Shown one piece after another: positions 26,172 to 36,172 of a stretch of DNA of 64,000 nucleotides (positions are counted from its first letter, which is position 1; each line of letters starts with the position of its first letter). The position numbers and the translations under genes are program-made. The stretch lies in NCBI GenBank assembly GCA_947503135.1, contig CANNCQ010000005.1, positions 1 through 64,000 of the forward strand, given 5' to 3'. Source of the stretch: an uncultured Aquimarina sp. (GTDB lineage Bacteria > Bacteroidota > Bacteroidia > Flavobacteriales > Flavobacteriaceae). Under the pieces are notes generated by a model that was not told where the DNA came from, searched no databases, and saw only the letters and a program-made list of their open reading frames with translations.

Positions 26172-27530
26172 CTAATAAGCCCTATCCTGACCTTTGAAGA
26201 GAATGATTATCGTATCAAAAAATATCTTCATATCTAAATAAAAAGACCAATTTTCAATATAAAAAATATCATATTTTATACGATTAATAATATCTTCATC
26301 GGACTTAATTTCCCCTCTAAAACCTTTAACCTGAGCTAAACCTGTTATTCCTGGACGAACCGAATGACGAAAAACGAATTGGTATTTATCTATTTTTTTC
26401 GCATAAGCATCTGTATACCTAGGCATGTGAGGACGTGGACCAACAATAGACATATCTCCTTTTAATACATTCACAAACTGTGGTAATTCATCTATACTTG
26501 TTCTTCTTAAAAAGCGCCCAATCTTTGTAACTCGATCATCCTCTTCCGAAACATGTAATCGTTCTTTACTACCTGCCTTACTTAAAGACCTAAATTTGTA
26601 ACATTTAAATTGCTTATAATTAACTCCATTCCTCTTATGAATAAAAAACAACGGACCTTTACTCTCAAATTTTATTAAAAAATATAATATTGGAGTTAAC
26701 CACGATAAAATCCCTAAAATAATTATAACAGAAAAAGTAATATCTAAAGCCCTTTTTAAAACAAAATTTGCTGTTCTATGTAAAGGCATTTTAGGCACTG
26801 AAAACACAGGTATATAATCGTAATAATCTGTTTTCATATTGGCCACCGGCAATCTTTGAGTATTGGGAATAAACTTCAAAACTATTCCACTAGACTCACA
26901 GTAATCTACTATTTCATTAATTTGAGGATTAGAAGTTTCATACAAAGCGCAATAAACTTCATCAACTCTATTGTCCTTCAAAAAATCAATTCCTTTAACT
27001 AAATCGTTTTCAGAATTATCAGAAAAAACACCTTTAAGTTGATATCCTAAATTCTTTTTTGAATTGAAAAAATGAATTAATTCTTTTGTTGGCTTTGAAT
27101 TCCCAAAAACAAGTACACTCCTATTATTTCCGCCAAAATTTAAACGGTATTTTTTTAACGCATAATAAACTGCAAACTTCAATATTCCTACAGTAAAAAC
27201 AACACTAGAAACATAACCTAATAAAATGAATGTTGATACTGGTCGGTAACTTAATACTCCGAATAAAGAGAATAAAATAAAAATAAAAAATACCCATTGC
27301 TTGAGAAGTAGCCCTAATATTTGCACTACACATGTAAACCTGTATACATTATAAAAACCTATAATAAAACTAATTACAACCCAGCCAATTAGTATATATC
27401 CATAAAAAAAGACCTCTAAAATATTTGAAGCAAACAACCACGCAAACAAGATAACAATCCACAAATCAAAACCGATAATTAGTGGACGTATTAAAAAAGA
27501 ATATCCTTTTTGAGCTTGTTGTTGAATCAT
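26172..27530 (-). CDS. Exopolysaccharide polyprenyl glycosylphosphotransferase (WcaJ-type)
   Basis: A 452-residue membrane enzyme that starts surface-polysaccharide repeat units by moving a sugar-1-phosphate to undecaprenyl phosphate. Four hydrophobic helices fill the first about 125 residues; a CoA-binding/Rossmann-like middle region follows; the C-terminal bacterial sugar transferase domain begins near ALDITFSVII and has RNGVNYKQFKCYKFRS, FLRRTSIDELPQFVNVLKG and IVGPRPHMP. It lies 3 bases downstream of the UDP-glucuronate decarboxylase, a clear polysaccharide operon. Confidence 0.93.
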   Translation of the reverse strand: MIQQQAQKGYSFLIRPLIIGFDLWIVILFAWLFASNILEVFFYGYILIGWVVISFIIGFYNVYRFTCVVQILGLLLKQWVFFIFILFSLFGVLSYRPVSTFILLGYVSSVVFTVGILKFAVYYALKKYRLNFGGNNRSVLVFGNSKPTKELIHFFNSKKNLGYQLKGVFSDNSENDLVKGIDFLKDNRVDEVYCALYETSNPQINEIVDYCESSGIVLKFIPNTQRLPVANMKTDYYDYIPVFSVPKMPLHRTANFVLKRALDITFSVIIILGILSWLTPILYFLIKFESKGPLFFIHKRNGVNYKQFKCYKFRSLSKAGSKERLHVSEEDDRVTKIGRFLRRTSIDELPQFVNVLKGDMSIVGPRPHMPRYTDAYAKKIDKYQFVFRHSVRPGITGLAQVKGFRGEIKSDEDIINRIKYDIFYIENWSFYLDMKIFFDTIIILFKGQDRAY

Positions 27531-27533
27531 GAA

Positions 27534-28529
27534 TTATTTAATATAATCTCCAAATGTTTTATGACCTGTAGCGTACCACTTTTCTTCTGGAAGGGCTTTA
27601 AAGTAGTTTAGTGTTTTTTCCAAACCAACAGCACGATCTATTTTTGGCTGCCAATTTAGTATTTTTTTTGCCAAGCCAATATCAGGCCTTCTTTGCAAAG
27701 GATCATCAGCAGGCAAATCTTTAAAGATTACCTTTTGATTTGTACCTGTTAACTTAATTATTTCATCTGCAAATTCCCTGATCGTAATTTCTGAAGGGTT
27801 TCCAATATTGACTGGCTGAGAATATTCGGATTTTAACAATCTATACAAACCTTCAACTTGGTCACTTATATAACAAAATGAGCGTGTTTGAGACCCGTCA
27901 CCAAATACAGTGAGATCTTCGCCTCGTAAAGCCTGACCTATAAATGCTGGTATTACTCTACCATCATTTAATCGCATACGTGGACCATAGGTATTAAATA
28001 TACGTGCTATTCTTACCGGTACTTTATGAAAAGTGTGGTAAGCCATAGTCATTGCTTCTTGAAAACGTTTGGCTTCATCATACACACCTCTAGGGCCTAC
28101 GGAATTTACATTCCCGTAATAATTTTCTGTTTGTGGATGTATTAAAGGGTCACCATACACCTCGCTAGTGGATGCTATTAACATTGTTGCTCCTTTTGCC
28201 AATGCTAATCCTAAGCAGTTGTGTGTACCTAACGAACCTACCTTTAATGTTTGAATGGGTATTTTCAAGTAATCGATTGGACTTGCTGGTGATGCAAAAT
28301 GAAGTATGTAATCTAAATTCCCATCAATAGTTATATGCTCGCAAATATCATGTTCAATAAAACTAAAATTTGAATGTACTTCTAAATGCTTCAGATTGTC
28401 AAAATCACCCGTGATAAAATTGTCCATCCCGATAACCTGATAGCCTTCTTTAACAAATTTATCACACAAATGAGAACCTAAGAAGCCTGCCGCCCCTGTT
28501 ATTAGTACTCGTTGTTTTGCTTTAGACAT
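27534..28529 (-). CDS. UDP-glucuronate decarboxylase (UDP-xylose synthase), SDR family
   Basis: A nucleotide-sugar short-chain dehydrogenase of about 331 residues. I start it at 28529, the ATG just before [17 protein letters not shown]; upstream in-frame Met codons at 28550 and 28559 are possible. The glycine motif GAAGFLG, the YDEAKR catalytic Tyr-Lys pair, and [17 protein letters not shown] and GDGSQTRSF match UDP-glucuronate decarboxylases that make UDP-xylose. Other 4,6-SDR activities on UDP-sugars cannot be fully excluded. It directly precedes the initiating sugar transferase. Confidence 0.88.
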   Translation of the reverse strand: MSKAKQRVLITGAAGFLGSHLCDKFVKEGYQVIGMDNFITGDFDNLKHLEVHSNFSFIEHDICEHITIDGNLDYILHFASPASPIDYLKIPIQTLKVGSLGTHNCLGLALAKGATMLIASTSEVYGDPLIHPQTENYYGNVNSVGPRGVYDEAKRFQEAMTMAYHTFHKVPVRIARIFNTYGPRMRLNDGRVIPAFIGQALRGEDLTVFGDGSQTRSFCYISDQVEGLYRLLKSEYSQPVNIGNPSEITIREFADEIIKLTGTNQKVIFKDLPADDPLQRRPDIGLAKKILNWQPKIDRAVGLEKTLNYFKALPEEKWYATGHKTFGDYIK

Positions 28530-28583
28530 ATTTTTTTTAATAATTCGCATTTTCTGCAATTAAGCTTCTAAAATTATAAACTA

Positions 28584-30260
28584 CTATTTAGTTTCCAATA
28601 TTTGCTCAATAATCTTTTTTGTAATTGTATAAGTAGGCTTAACACCTGTTGTACCTAACCCTCCCGAAGCCAATGTACTTCCTGTTTCCAAAGGATTATC
28701 TGAAGCATAATATGCATAACGAACTGCAACGTCATTTCGGATACTTTTTCTAATTTTTGAAGCTGCTTGAATAGCTTTTTGATAATGAGCTCCTTCCATT
28801 TCCAAACCTATAACACCCCATGTAGATTCGTGAAAAAAACTAAGCAACTCCCTATTTTGAAGCGAAGTACCTAATACAGTAACCATACTTCCATCAAAAC
28901 ATCTTAACAAATCACGCTCTTCGAAGTCGGTTACTTTTAATTTATTTTCGAAAGGATAATTACCTGCTGTTCCTTCCAAAATATGAGCCGAAGGTATCAT
29001 TATATCTCCTTTACCTCCACATAAAATACCTGCTTTACCCATAATTGATATTGAGCTTACATTCATGTAAAACAAGGTTTTTTCATCTACCTCATAAGGT
29101 TTAAGCAACTCATCCATTGCACCATAAGCCTGTTCACCAAACGCATAATCCATCACTAAGACTACTGGCGCTTCTTCGCTTCCAAAAGTAGGCAAGTGTG
29201 TTATTTTAGCAGTATCGAAAATTTGCATGTTTATGTGAGAGCTACTACCATCCTTAATATCACCCATTCCATTTTTTAAAGCATAGGCCTGTACTTTTTT
29301 ACGTAAAGCTTTATTGTCATCATCGCTTAGTATTTTATATAAATCCATCGGTGTAGCCTTTGGATATTCTTTCCCAAGTACTTTTTCTGCAAAAAATGTA
29401 TTCATTACACTATGCATGTTCGAACTTATAATATGTAACGGACGTTTTGTTAGCTTAAGATCATATAAATATTTTTTTGCTTGTTGAGCCCAAACTGCGC
29501 TATAAATATGATGACCAATACGCTCTCGCAAAACAGGGCTGAATGTAATTTCTCGTTTCTTTCCTTCGTTCTCATCTTGAAAAGCTATTTTCCCTAACCA
29601 ATAAACTACATGTAGCAACCGATCTGGGTTGGTAGCACTTCCAAATTTAGGGTACACCTCAACAACTTCTTGAAAGCTTCTTCCTAATATATATGCCAAG
29701 TGCGACATTGCAATATCACGATCTTTTTCAGTTAACTCTCCTTTCTCAACAAAAGAAACTACTTTTTTCCAATCACGTTTTAAACTCCTGTCCTCTTCTG
29801 TATGTATCCGTTTTCTGATTTTTTCAGATTCGATGTACATAAAAGTTAAATGTGTTAAAATATCATAAATCTCAGAGCGTCCACGAGTTATTTCAATGTT
29901 CATTTGGTCATCGTCAACTCGGTAACAATTTCTTCGCCTTTTTTTTGGAACTATTATCTTAAAATGGGCATTCTTATAGCCCTCTTCACTTGTTAAGCTT
30001 ACAAATCGACATTCCTCGATTCCTTCAGGTAAACGCTCTAAAACATAAAGCATTCCATTTAACTCTACTTTATCTTCATTAAGCGAACCATAAATTTCAG
30101 GACATAATACTAAAAGAGCTTCTCTCAATATTTCACCCGAAACTCCCATAGGATTATAAAAACCTCGATTAAACAAATGGCGCATCCCAACATACAATCG
30201 CTCAATGGCATTTGTGCTTTCTTGAGCTCTAGTTTGCTTATTATTTAAAAAATCTTCCAT
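28584..30260 (-). CDS. Bacteroidota protein (DUF6909-like) with nucleoside phosphorylase-like C-terminal half
   Basis: A 558-residue cytoplasmic protein of an uncharacterised family, which I place tentatively as DUF6909. The N-terminal about 330 residues are helical and charged and include a LHIISSNMHSVMNTFF region. The C-terminal about 210 residues resemble nucleoside phosphorylases: GDIMIPSAHILEGTAGNYPF, then VTVLGTSLQNRELLSFF, the LEMEGAHY segment like the ME..A of MTA/SAH nucleosidases, and YASDNPLETGS. The resemblance is seen by eye and not tested. The start codon overlaps the stop of the GH3 gene (TAATG), so translation is coupled. It could process a nucleoside or nucleotide linked to the AMP-forming GH3 partner. 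Function is unknown. Confidence 0.7.
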   Translation of the reverse strand: MEDFLNNKQTRAQESTNAIERLYVGMRHLFNRGFYNPMGVSGEILREALLVLCPEIYGSLNEDKVELNGMLYVLERLPEGIEECRFVSLTSEEGYKNAHFKIIVPKKRRRNCYRVDDDQMNIEITRGRSEIYDILTHLTFMYIESEKIRKRIHTEEDRSLKRDWKKVVSFVEKGELTEKDRDIAMSHLAYILGRSFQEVVEVYPKFGSATNPDRLLHVVYWLGKIAFQDENEGKKREITFSPVLRERIGHHIYSAVWAQQAKKYLYDLKLTKRPLHIISSNMHSVMNTFFAEKVLGKEYPKATPMDLYKILSDDDNKALRKKVQAYALKNGMGDIKDGSSSHINMQIFDTAKITHLPTFGSEEAPVVLVMDYAFGEQAYGAMDELLKPYEVDEKTLFYMNVSSISIMGKAGILCGGKGDIMIPSAHILEGTAGNYPFENKLKVTDFEERDLLRCFDGSMVTVLGTSLQNRELLSFFHESTWGVIGLEMEGAHYQKAIQAASKIRKSIRNDVAVRYAYYASDNPLETGSTLASGGLGTTGVKPTYTITKKIIEQILETK

Positions 30261-31753
30261 TATATAGTATAGGTTTTAAGCGCATCAGCAATTTTTCGAT
30301 CGTTAGATAATCTAGGTAATTTATTTTGCCCCCCTAATTTACCAATTGATTTCATATAATTAGTAAACCCATTGTGAGCTATTGGAGTTATTTTTAATGG
30401 CTTTAAAATATTTCCTGTAATTAAATCATTATAATATGAATTTTGAAGCCTTAATTTTTCATCTAGAAAAAGTGCTAATTCTTCTATGTTATGAGGTGGT
30501 TTTTGAAACTCTATGAACCACTCGTGGTAAGGCAAACCGTTTTCTGGATTAACTTGCGGTGCTACAGTAAATTCCTGAATTACATCATTCGTTATTTCTA
30601 ACGCTTGTTGCATAGCTTCTTCAACTTCCTTACCAATAACATGCTCTCCAAATGCGGATATAAAATGTTTAATTCTACCCGAAACTAGAACTCGATATGG
30701 ATTAGTGCTTGTAAACTGAACGGTATCACCAATATTGTAACACCATAAACCAGCATTTGTAGATATCAGCATCACGTAATTGACCCCTAACTCTACATCC
30801 CCAATAGTAATTCGCTTAGGATTTTCGTCAAAAAAAGTATCTGCTTTTACAAATTCATAAAAAATACCTGAATTTAAACGTAGTAGCATTCCTTTCTCTT
30901 TTTGGGAATCTTGAAACGCAAAAAAACCTTCAGATGCAGGATAAAGCTCAATACTGGGTACTGATTTACCTATAAGCTTTTCGAAAATTGGTCGGTAAGG
31001 CTCATAATTTACTCCCCCATAAATAAACAAGTTAAAATCAGGAAAAACTTCCTTTATTTGCTTACCTGTTGTTTCAACTATACGTTCAAAGTACATTTGG
31101 ACCCATGGTGGAATTCCACTTATAATACCCATCTTTTCTGGCAGGGTTTCTTTGATAATAGCGTCTATTTTTCGTTCCCAATCGTCAATGCAATTGGTTT
31201 GCCAACTTGGCAATCTGTTTTTTTGCAAATATTTAGGCACATAATGCGCTACTATACCTGATAACCTTCCCAAATTCACTCCATTTTTAGGAGTTAACTC
31301 AGGGCTACCTTGTAAAAAAATCATTTTATGATCTACAAATTCTGTTTTCCCTGTTTCTTCTATATAACTTAAAATCGCATTTCGTGCCCCCTTTATATGA
31401 GTTGGCATAGAATCCTTTGTTAAAGGAATATATTTAGCCCCACTTGTGGTTCCTGAAGTCTTCGCGAAATACAAGGGCTTTCCAGGCCAAAGTATATCTT
31501 CATCTCCATTTACAACTTTATCTACGTAAGGCCGCAATGCTTCATAATCCCTTATAGGCACTCTTTTTTGAAAATCCGAATAGGAATGTATACCCGAAAA
31601 ATCGTGATCTTTTCCAAAAACAGTTCCTGAAGCTTTGTTTATTAACTCATCAAAAACTTTTTGCTGAGTTTCAACAGGCTTAGAAGACCATTGTTTAATT
31701 TGCAGCGCTATAATTTTCGCAAATATTTGGGCTGCTTTTGCTTTTAACGACAT
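30260..31753 (-). CDS. GH3 family acyl-adenylating ligase
   Basis: A 497-residue member of the GH3 family (plant auxin-amido synthetase type, ANL superfamily). The ATP-binding P-loop-like motif is FAKTSGTTSGAKYIPLT; further on come YPASEGFF, YELV-like spacing and the GRIKHFISAFGEHV block. GH3 enzymes adenylate a carboxylate and join it to an amine; the bacterial substrates are not known. It lies 3 bases downstream of the M23 peptidase and overlaps the next gene by one base. Confidence 0.88.
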   Translation of the reverse strand: MSLKAKAAQIFAKIIALQIKQWSSKPVETQQKVFDELINKASGTVFGKDHDFSGIHSYSDFQKRVPIRDYEALRPYVDKVVNGDEDILWPGKPLYFAKTSGTTSGAKYIPLTKDSMPTHIKGARNAILSYIEETGKTEFVDHKMIFLQGSPELTPKNGVNLGRLSGIVAHYVPKYLQKNRLPSWQTNCIDDWERKIDAIIKETLPEKMGIISGIPPWVQMYFERIVETTGKQIKEVFPDFNLFIYGGVNYEPYRPIFEKLIGKSVPSIELYPASEGFFAFQDSQKEKGMLLRLNSGIFYEFVKADTFFDENPKRITIGDVELGVNYVMLISTNAGLWCYNIGDTVQFTSTNPYRVLVSGRIKHFISAFGEHVIGKEVEEAMQQALEITNDVIQEFTVAPQVNPENGLPYHEWFIEFQKPPHNIEELALFLDEKLRLQNSYYNDLITGNILKPLKITPIAHNGFTNYMKSIGKLGGQNKLPRLSNDRKIADALKTYTI

Positions 31754-31756
31754 TGT

Positions 31757-32629
31757 TTATTTTTCAAAATCTATAAACTTGAGTGGATCAAGTGCTTTTC
31801 CATTATCCCACAACTCAAAATGTAAATGTGTACCCGTACTCAACTCGCCTGTAGAGCCAGCAAAAGCTATCACTTCACCTGCCGTAACATGCTCGCCTTG
31901 TAATTTGGTAAGTTTGGAGTTATGTTTATACACTGATGTTAAGCCTGATTTATGCTTTAATATTAGCACGTAACCTACATCAGGTGTCCATTCTGAATAA
32001 ATCACCACACCAGCAGATGCAGCCTTTATAGGCGTATTTTTAGGCACAGCAATATCAACAGCATAGTGTTTTTGTTTAAAATTAAACCTACTTGTAATTG
32101 ATCCCTTTACAGGTGGAAAAAACAAATAATCTGTTTTAATATCTGTCCCGTTTTGGATACTATATTTTTCAATTTTATCTACTTCTTTTCGCAATTCTAA
32201 TTCTTGTTTTGAAGGATTCAATTTTGCGTTTTTAACCTCTAAAGCAATAGCTGATTTAGTAGAATCTATATTAAATTTCTCTGCTTTTACATCACCTTTA
32301 AGCACCTTTTTTATAGATTCGTAAAATTGCTCTTTACCAGAAATCTCTATAAACAAAGAATCTGTTTTATACACCAAATCATTAGCTTGTGAAGTCAATT
32401 TTGTTGATGAATATCCTGGAATATATTCCCTAAGAGAAGTAAATGCTATTAAGAGAACGGTACAAATTATCAAAAATAAAGCGCTCACAAAAAAAAGCAC
32501 AAAAACATTAAGCCGAGTTAATTTGAAAGAAACTTGTTCTTCAAATGTATTTTCATTTAATATAACTAAGCGGTATTTACTTACCAACTTATCTACAAAT
32601 GTTCTTTTTTTTGTTATTTTATTTTTCAT
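31757..32629 (-). CDS. M23 family metallopeptidase (membrane-anchored)
   Basis: A peptidase of about 290 residues. I start it at the ATG at 32629; the reading frame continues 9 bases upstream to a TTG at 32638. One membrane helix (about residues 40-65) precedes a coiled-coil linker and the C-terminal M23 domain with HYAVDIAVP (zinc His and Asp) and HLHFELWD (zinc His). Such enzymes cut peptidoglycan cross-links or act as regulators in division. It is the first gene of a tightly packed minus-strand run with the GH3 gene. Confidence 0.92.
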   Translation of the reverse strand: MKNKITKKRTFVDKLVSKYRLVILNENTFEEQVSFKLTRLNVFVLFFVSALFLIICTVLLIAFTSLREYIPGYSSTKLTSQANDLVYKTDSLFIEISGKEQFYESIKKVLKGDVKAEKFNIDSTKSAIALEVKNAKLNPSKQELELRKEVDKIEKYSIQNGTDIKTDYLFFPPVKGSITSRFNFKQKHYAVDIAVPKNTPIKAASAGVVIYSEWTPDVGYVLILKHKSGLTSVYKHNSKLTKLQGEHVTAGEVIAFAGSTGELSTGTHLHFELWDNGKALDPLKFIDFEK

Positions 32630-32733
32630 ACCAAGCAATTACAAATATAAGTTTTTTTGCTTTTTGTTACGGTTAATTAGACCTAAAGGCTATTAAAAAA
32701 CGAAGTAATAACCGAGTTATTCTTATTTCTTAG

Positions 32734-32741
32734 TAACTTTG
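32734..32741 (+). promoter_or_regulatory. Candidate -7 box for tatA
   Basis: TAACTTTG matches the Bacteroidota -7 consensus, 52 bases upstream of the tatA ATG. No TTG element lies at the expected distance. Confidence 0.35.
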
Positions 32742-32793
32742 TAATGTATTTATTCAAATCCTAAAAAAAGATTTGAAAATCAATTACTATATT

Positions 32794-32985
32794 ATGACAA
32801 CTTACAACATGTTTTTAGCGATTGGACCTCAACAAATAGTTATTGTTTTGGTAGTAGTTTTACTTCTTTTTGGAGGTAGAAAAATACCGGAATTAATGCG
32901 TGGACTTGGTAGTGGGATTAAAGAATTTAAAAATGCAGCTAAGGAAGATGATGACGACCAAGGGGAACCCAAAATAGATAAGTAA
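32794..32985 (+). CDS. tatA: Sec-independent translocase TatA/TatE
   Basis: A TatA-type protein of about 63 residues. I begin at the ATG at 32794 ([11 protein letters not shown]); the open frame extends to a TTG at 32773, and an ATG at 32809 is also possible. A short N-terminal membrane helix ([20 protein letters not shown]) is followed by an amphipathic helix ([16 protein letters not shown]) and an acidic tail. TatA assembles the pore of the twin-arginine pathway with TatC. tatC and tatB are not in this window, so tatA is an isolated gene here, with a terminator after it. Confidence 0.9.
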   Translation: MTTYNMFLAIGPQQIVIVLVVVLLLFGGRKIPELMRGLGSGIKEFKNAAKEDDDDQGEPKIDK

Positions 32986-32990
32986 CCTAA

Positions 32991-33033
32991 AAAAACAAGG
33001 GTTTAATGGTATGCCATTGAACCCTTGTTTTTT
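32991..33033. terminator. Rho-independent terminator, bidirectional
   Basis: A stem of about 17 pairs (AACAAGGGTTTAATGG with CCATTGAACCCTTGTT, one G-T pair) with A and T runs on the two sides. It separates tatA (plus) from tex (minus). Confidence 0.9.
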
Positions 33034-33049
33034 ATATATAATTTATAAC

Positions 33050-35176
33050 TTAATCGACCAGAGACAACTGGATGCGTTTACGAGTTTCATCCACCTCTAT
33101 TACCGTAACTTGTAATTGTTGGTTTAGTTTTACTATTTTGTTTACATCTTTAACAAATGTATTTGCTAATTTAGAAATATGAATTAACCCACTTTCCTTA
33201 ATTCCTATATCTACAAAACACCCAAAATTAGTAATATTATTCACTATCCCAGGAAGTCTCATCCCTGCTTTCACATCACTAATTTTCTGAATATTCTCAT
33301 CAAATTCAAATGCTTTTAAGCTATCCCTAGGGTCTATTCCTGGTTTTCGCAATTCCTTTTGGATATCCTTTAGTGTTAACAATCCTACATCATCACTAAC
33401 ATAATTATTTAACTCTATTTTATCGACGATTTCCTTGTTACCAATTAAATTCGACAACTCAACTTTAAAATCTTTTGCTATTTTTTCAACCAATTTGTAC
33501 CTCTCAGGGTGTATTGCCGAATTATCTAAAGAGTTATCACTAGTAGCCACTCTTAAAAATGCCGCGCTTTGCTCATAAGCTTTGGCTCCGAGACCTTTAA
33601 TTTTTAGTAATTGCTTCCTCGAGTCAATACCGCTATTTTCAGTACGAAAATCCACTATATTTGAGGCCAATTTAGGCCCCACGCCAGACACATAACTCAA
33701 CAACGATTTACTTGCTGTATTCACATTAACTCCTACGGAATTCACGCAATAAGAAACCGTACTATCTAATTCTTGTTTTAATAATTGCTGATTAACATCG
33801 TGCTGATATTGCCCTACACCTAATGACTTTGGATCTATTTTAACTAATTCAGCTAATGGATCGGCTAATCTTCTACCAATAGATACCGCTCCTCGAACAG
33901 TGATATCGTAATTTGGAAACTCTTCTCTAGCAATAGGAGACGCCGAATATATTGAGGCCCCACTTTCATTAACTATAAAAACTTCCACCTCCTTATCCAA
34001 AGAGATTTTTTTCACAAATTGCTCTGTTTCTCTCGATGCGGTTCCATTACCAATTGCAATTGCTTCTATTTTATAGCTATCTACTAATTCTTTTACCTTA
34101 TCCATAGCCTCAGCAATCTTATTTTGAGGAGGGTGTGGATAAATGTTTTCATTATGCTTAAGATTGCCTTGAGCATCTAAACACACTAATTTGCAACCCG
34201 ACTTAAAACCTGGATCTAATGCTAAAATGCGCTTTTCACCCAATGGGGCTGCTAAAAGCAATTGCCTTAAGTTATCCGAAAATACTTCGACGGCTATAAT
34301 ATCTGCCTTTTGCTTTGCATCCTGAAGCGCTTCTGTCGCCATTGATGGCGCTAACAGGCGACTATAGCTGTCACTTATGGCTGCAAAAATCACATCGGTA
34401 CATTCTTCGTTATTCGAAGTCACAAAATACCTGTCTATTTTCTCTATAGCTTTATCTTTATCAACAACTACTTTTAAACGAATTACCTTTTCTTTTTCGG
34501 CTCTTAAAATAGCCATTAGCCTATGTGAGGGACACCTACTTAAAGACTCCTCGGAGTCAAAATAAGGTTTATATACCAAAGATTTCTCTTCTTTATCTTT
34601 TCCTTTTATTACTTTCGTTTTTATTACAGCCTCCTTTTCAAACAAACGCCTTAAGCCTTTCCTTACACTAACATGCTCACTCACCCACTCAGCTATAATA
34701 TTTTGAGCTCCCTCTAATGCTTCTTGTTCAGACGTTACACTTCCTTTTATAAATTGACTTGCTTTATAACGCAAATCATTCTCTCGCTGAGCCATTATTA
34801 TTTTGGCTAAAGGCTCCAAGCCTGCTTCTTTAGCAACCGTTGCTTTTGTTTGTCTTTTCTTTTTAAAAGGCAGGTATAGATCCTCAAGTAGTGTTAAGTT
34901 ATCGGCAATTTTAATTGATTTTTTTAATTGTTCAGTTAATACTTGCTCTTCTTCTAAAGTTTTAAGTATGCTATCTTTTCTTTTCTGCAAAATTTGAAAA
35001 GCTTCCCATTCTCTTTTTATTGTTTCAACAGCTACCTCATCAATATTCCCGATTGCCTCTTTTCGATATCTTGAAATAAAAGGCACTGTAGCTCCTTCTT
35101 TAAATAATTGTAATGTATTCTCAATATCTCTTTGAGAAAAACTATACTTTTTTGCAATAAAATCAACTGCTCTCAT
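33050..35176 (-). CDS. tex: Tex-like RNA-binding transcription accessory protein
   Basis: A 708-residue Tex protein. An N-terminal helical region leads into the YqgF-type RNase H fold (ILALDPGFKSGCKLVCLD), then helix-hairpin-helix segments (VNVNTASKSLLSYVSGVGPKLA and LLKIKGLGAKAYEQSA), and ends in an S1 RNA-binding domain (GMRLPGIVNNITNFGCFVDI onward). Tex associates with RNA polymerase and affects transcription and survival under stress. It is the third gene of a minus-strand run behind the MltD-like and DUF4837 genes, 3 bases after the latter. Confidence 0.95.
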   Translation of the reverse strand: MRAVDFIAKKYSFSQRDIENTLQLFKEGATVPFISRYRKEAIGNIDEVAVETIKREWEAFQILQKRKDSILKTLEEEQVLTEQLKKSIKIADNLTLLEDLYLPFKKKRQTKATVAKEAGLEPLAKIIMAQRENDLRYKASQFIKGSVTSEQEALEGAQNIIAEWVSEHVSVRKGLRRLFEKEAVIKTKVIKGKDKEEKSLVYKPYFDSEESLSRCPSHRLMAILRAEKEKVIRLKVVVDKDKAIEKIDRYFVTSNNEECTDVIFAAISDSYSRLLAPSMATEALQDAKQKADIIAVEVFSDNLRQLLLAAPLGEKRILALDPGFKSGCKLVCLDAQGNLKHNENIYPHPPQNKIAEAMDKVKELVDSYKIEAIAIGNGTASRETEQFVKKISLDKEVEVFIVNESGASIYSASPIAREEFPNYDITVRGAVSIGRRLADPLAELVKIDPKSLGVGQYQHDVNQQLLKQELDSTVSYCVNSVGVNVNTASKSLLSYVSGVGPKLASNIVDFRTENSGIDSRKQLLKIKGLGAKAYEQSAAFLRVATSDNSLDNSAIHPERYKLVEKIAKDFKVELSNLIGNKEIVDKIELNNYVSDDVGLLTLKDIQKELRKPGIDPRDSLKAFEFDENIQKISDVKAGMRLPGIVNNITNFGCFVDIGIKESGLIHISKLANTFVKDVNKIVKLNQQLQVTVIEVDETRKRIQLSLVD

Positions 35177-35179
35177 TAA

Positions 35180-36172
35180 TTAATCGAAACTAATAGTTTT
35201 TATAATTGCCTCTAACTCAAAAATATAATCTCGTTTAGTGATTGTTGGCGCAAATACAAAACCTTCTAACACCTTAAAATGATCTGAACCTGTATCATTA
35301 ATTACATAATTAACAAAAGGCCCTGCCATATACATATTTTCAACTTCCCAAGTACCTTTAGTTTCAAAAGCGGGAAACCCTTTTATTTGAACCGTATTAA
35401 AAAAAGGAGAAAACGCTGCTTCGGTGATAAAACGCCCACCTTTATTTACAGGAATGTGATCTCCCGAAACTTTATTTCTCATTCTTATAATATTTTGAAT
35501 CACACTTAAACTGTCCTCAAAAAAGGTTTTAGGGACATTGTAAAGTGTTAAGTTCAAACTCCCTTGAGGAATGTCTTTTCTTAGCCATAAAAAATCCGCA
35601 GAATCTTTAGCTAACCTATATGCCTTAGGCACTCTTAAGGAGTATCCTAATTTCTCTTTCAATGTACTTAGCTCAAGTGTTGTTTTAAAAAAACTTTGTT
35701 TATGAGTTAATTCTAATTGTTTAAACGTTTTTATAATTTCTTTTTTATGAGCTAAAAAATTTGCTTCGAGCTCCTCTGGGGTTACACCTGTCAAAGCAAT
35801 ACCAATTTGAGGGCGAGCAAACTTGTTTTTAAAAGAAGTAAAGCCTACGCTTTCTCCTTCCTGAAAAGTTATATAAGCTCTTGCCTTTTTCGCAAAGCCC
35901 GCAAAAGCTGTTTTAGGCATTTGTTTTATAGTAAATAAAGGTTCTTCTTGCGGCAAACCAGAGACACTACCTGCCAGTTCACTCCTAACAATGTCACCTA
36001 AGGAGCCTTCCCATAAGTGATTTTCCATTATTACCGTTAAAGTATTAATTCGCCCCGCTGAATGCGCGTATGCACCGTCGTCAGATATTGCTTTTTTTTG
36101 TTCTTCGGTAATTTCGTTTTTACAAGAAACCAAAGAAAATAGCCCTAATAGTATTGCTAAAAAATATTTCAT
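35180..36172 (-). CDS. DUF4837 lipoprotein
   Basis: A 330-residue lipoprotein; the signal ends LFSLVSC with Cys17 lipidated. It matches DUF4837, an uncharacterised Bacteroidota family, with features such as LTVIMENHLWEGSLGD, a short lipid-anchored N-terminus and repeated beta/alpha segments. Its ATG overlaps the stop of the transglycosylase gene (TAATG), so translation is coupled. A role in the cell envelope beside peptidoglycan turnover is inferred from context alone. Confidence 0.85.
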   Translation of the reverse strand: MKYFLAILLGLFSLVSCKNEITEEQKKAISDDGAYAHSAGRINTLTVIMENHLWEGSLGDIVRSELAGSVSGLPQEEPLFTIKQMPKTAFAGFAKKARAYITFQEGESVGFTSFKNKFARPQIGIALTGVTPEELEANFLAHKKEIIKTFKQLELTHKQSFFKTTLELSTLKEKLGYSLRVPKAYRLAKDSADFLWLRKDIPQGSLNLTLYNVPKTFFEDSLSVIQNIIRMRNKVSGDHIPVNKGGRFITEAAFSPFFNTVQIKGFPAFETKGTWEVENMYMAGPFVNYVINDTGSDHFKVLEGFVFAPTITKRDYIFELEAIIKTISFD

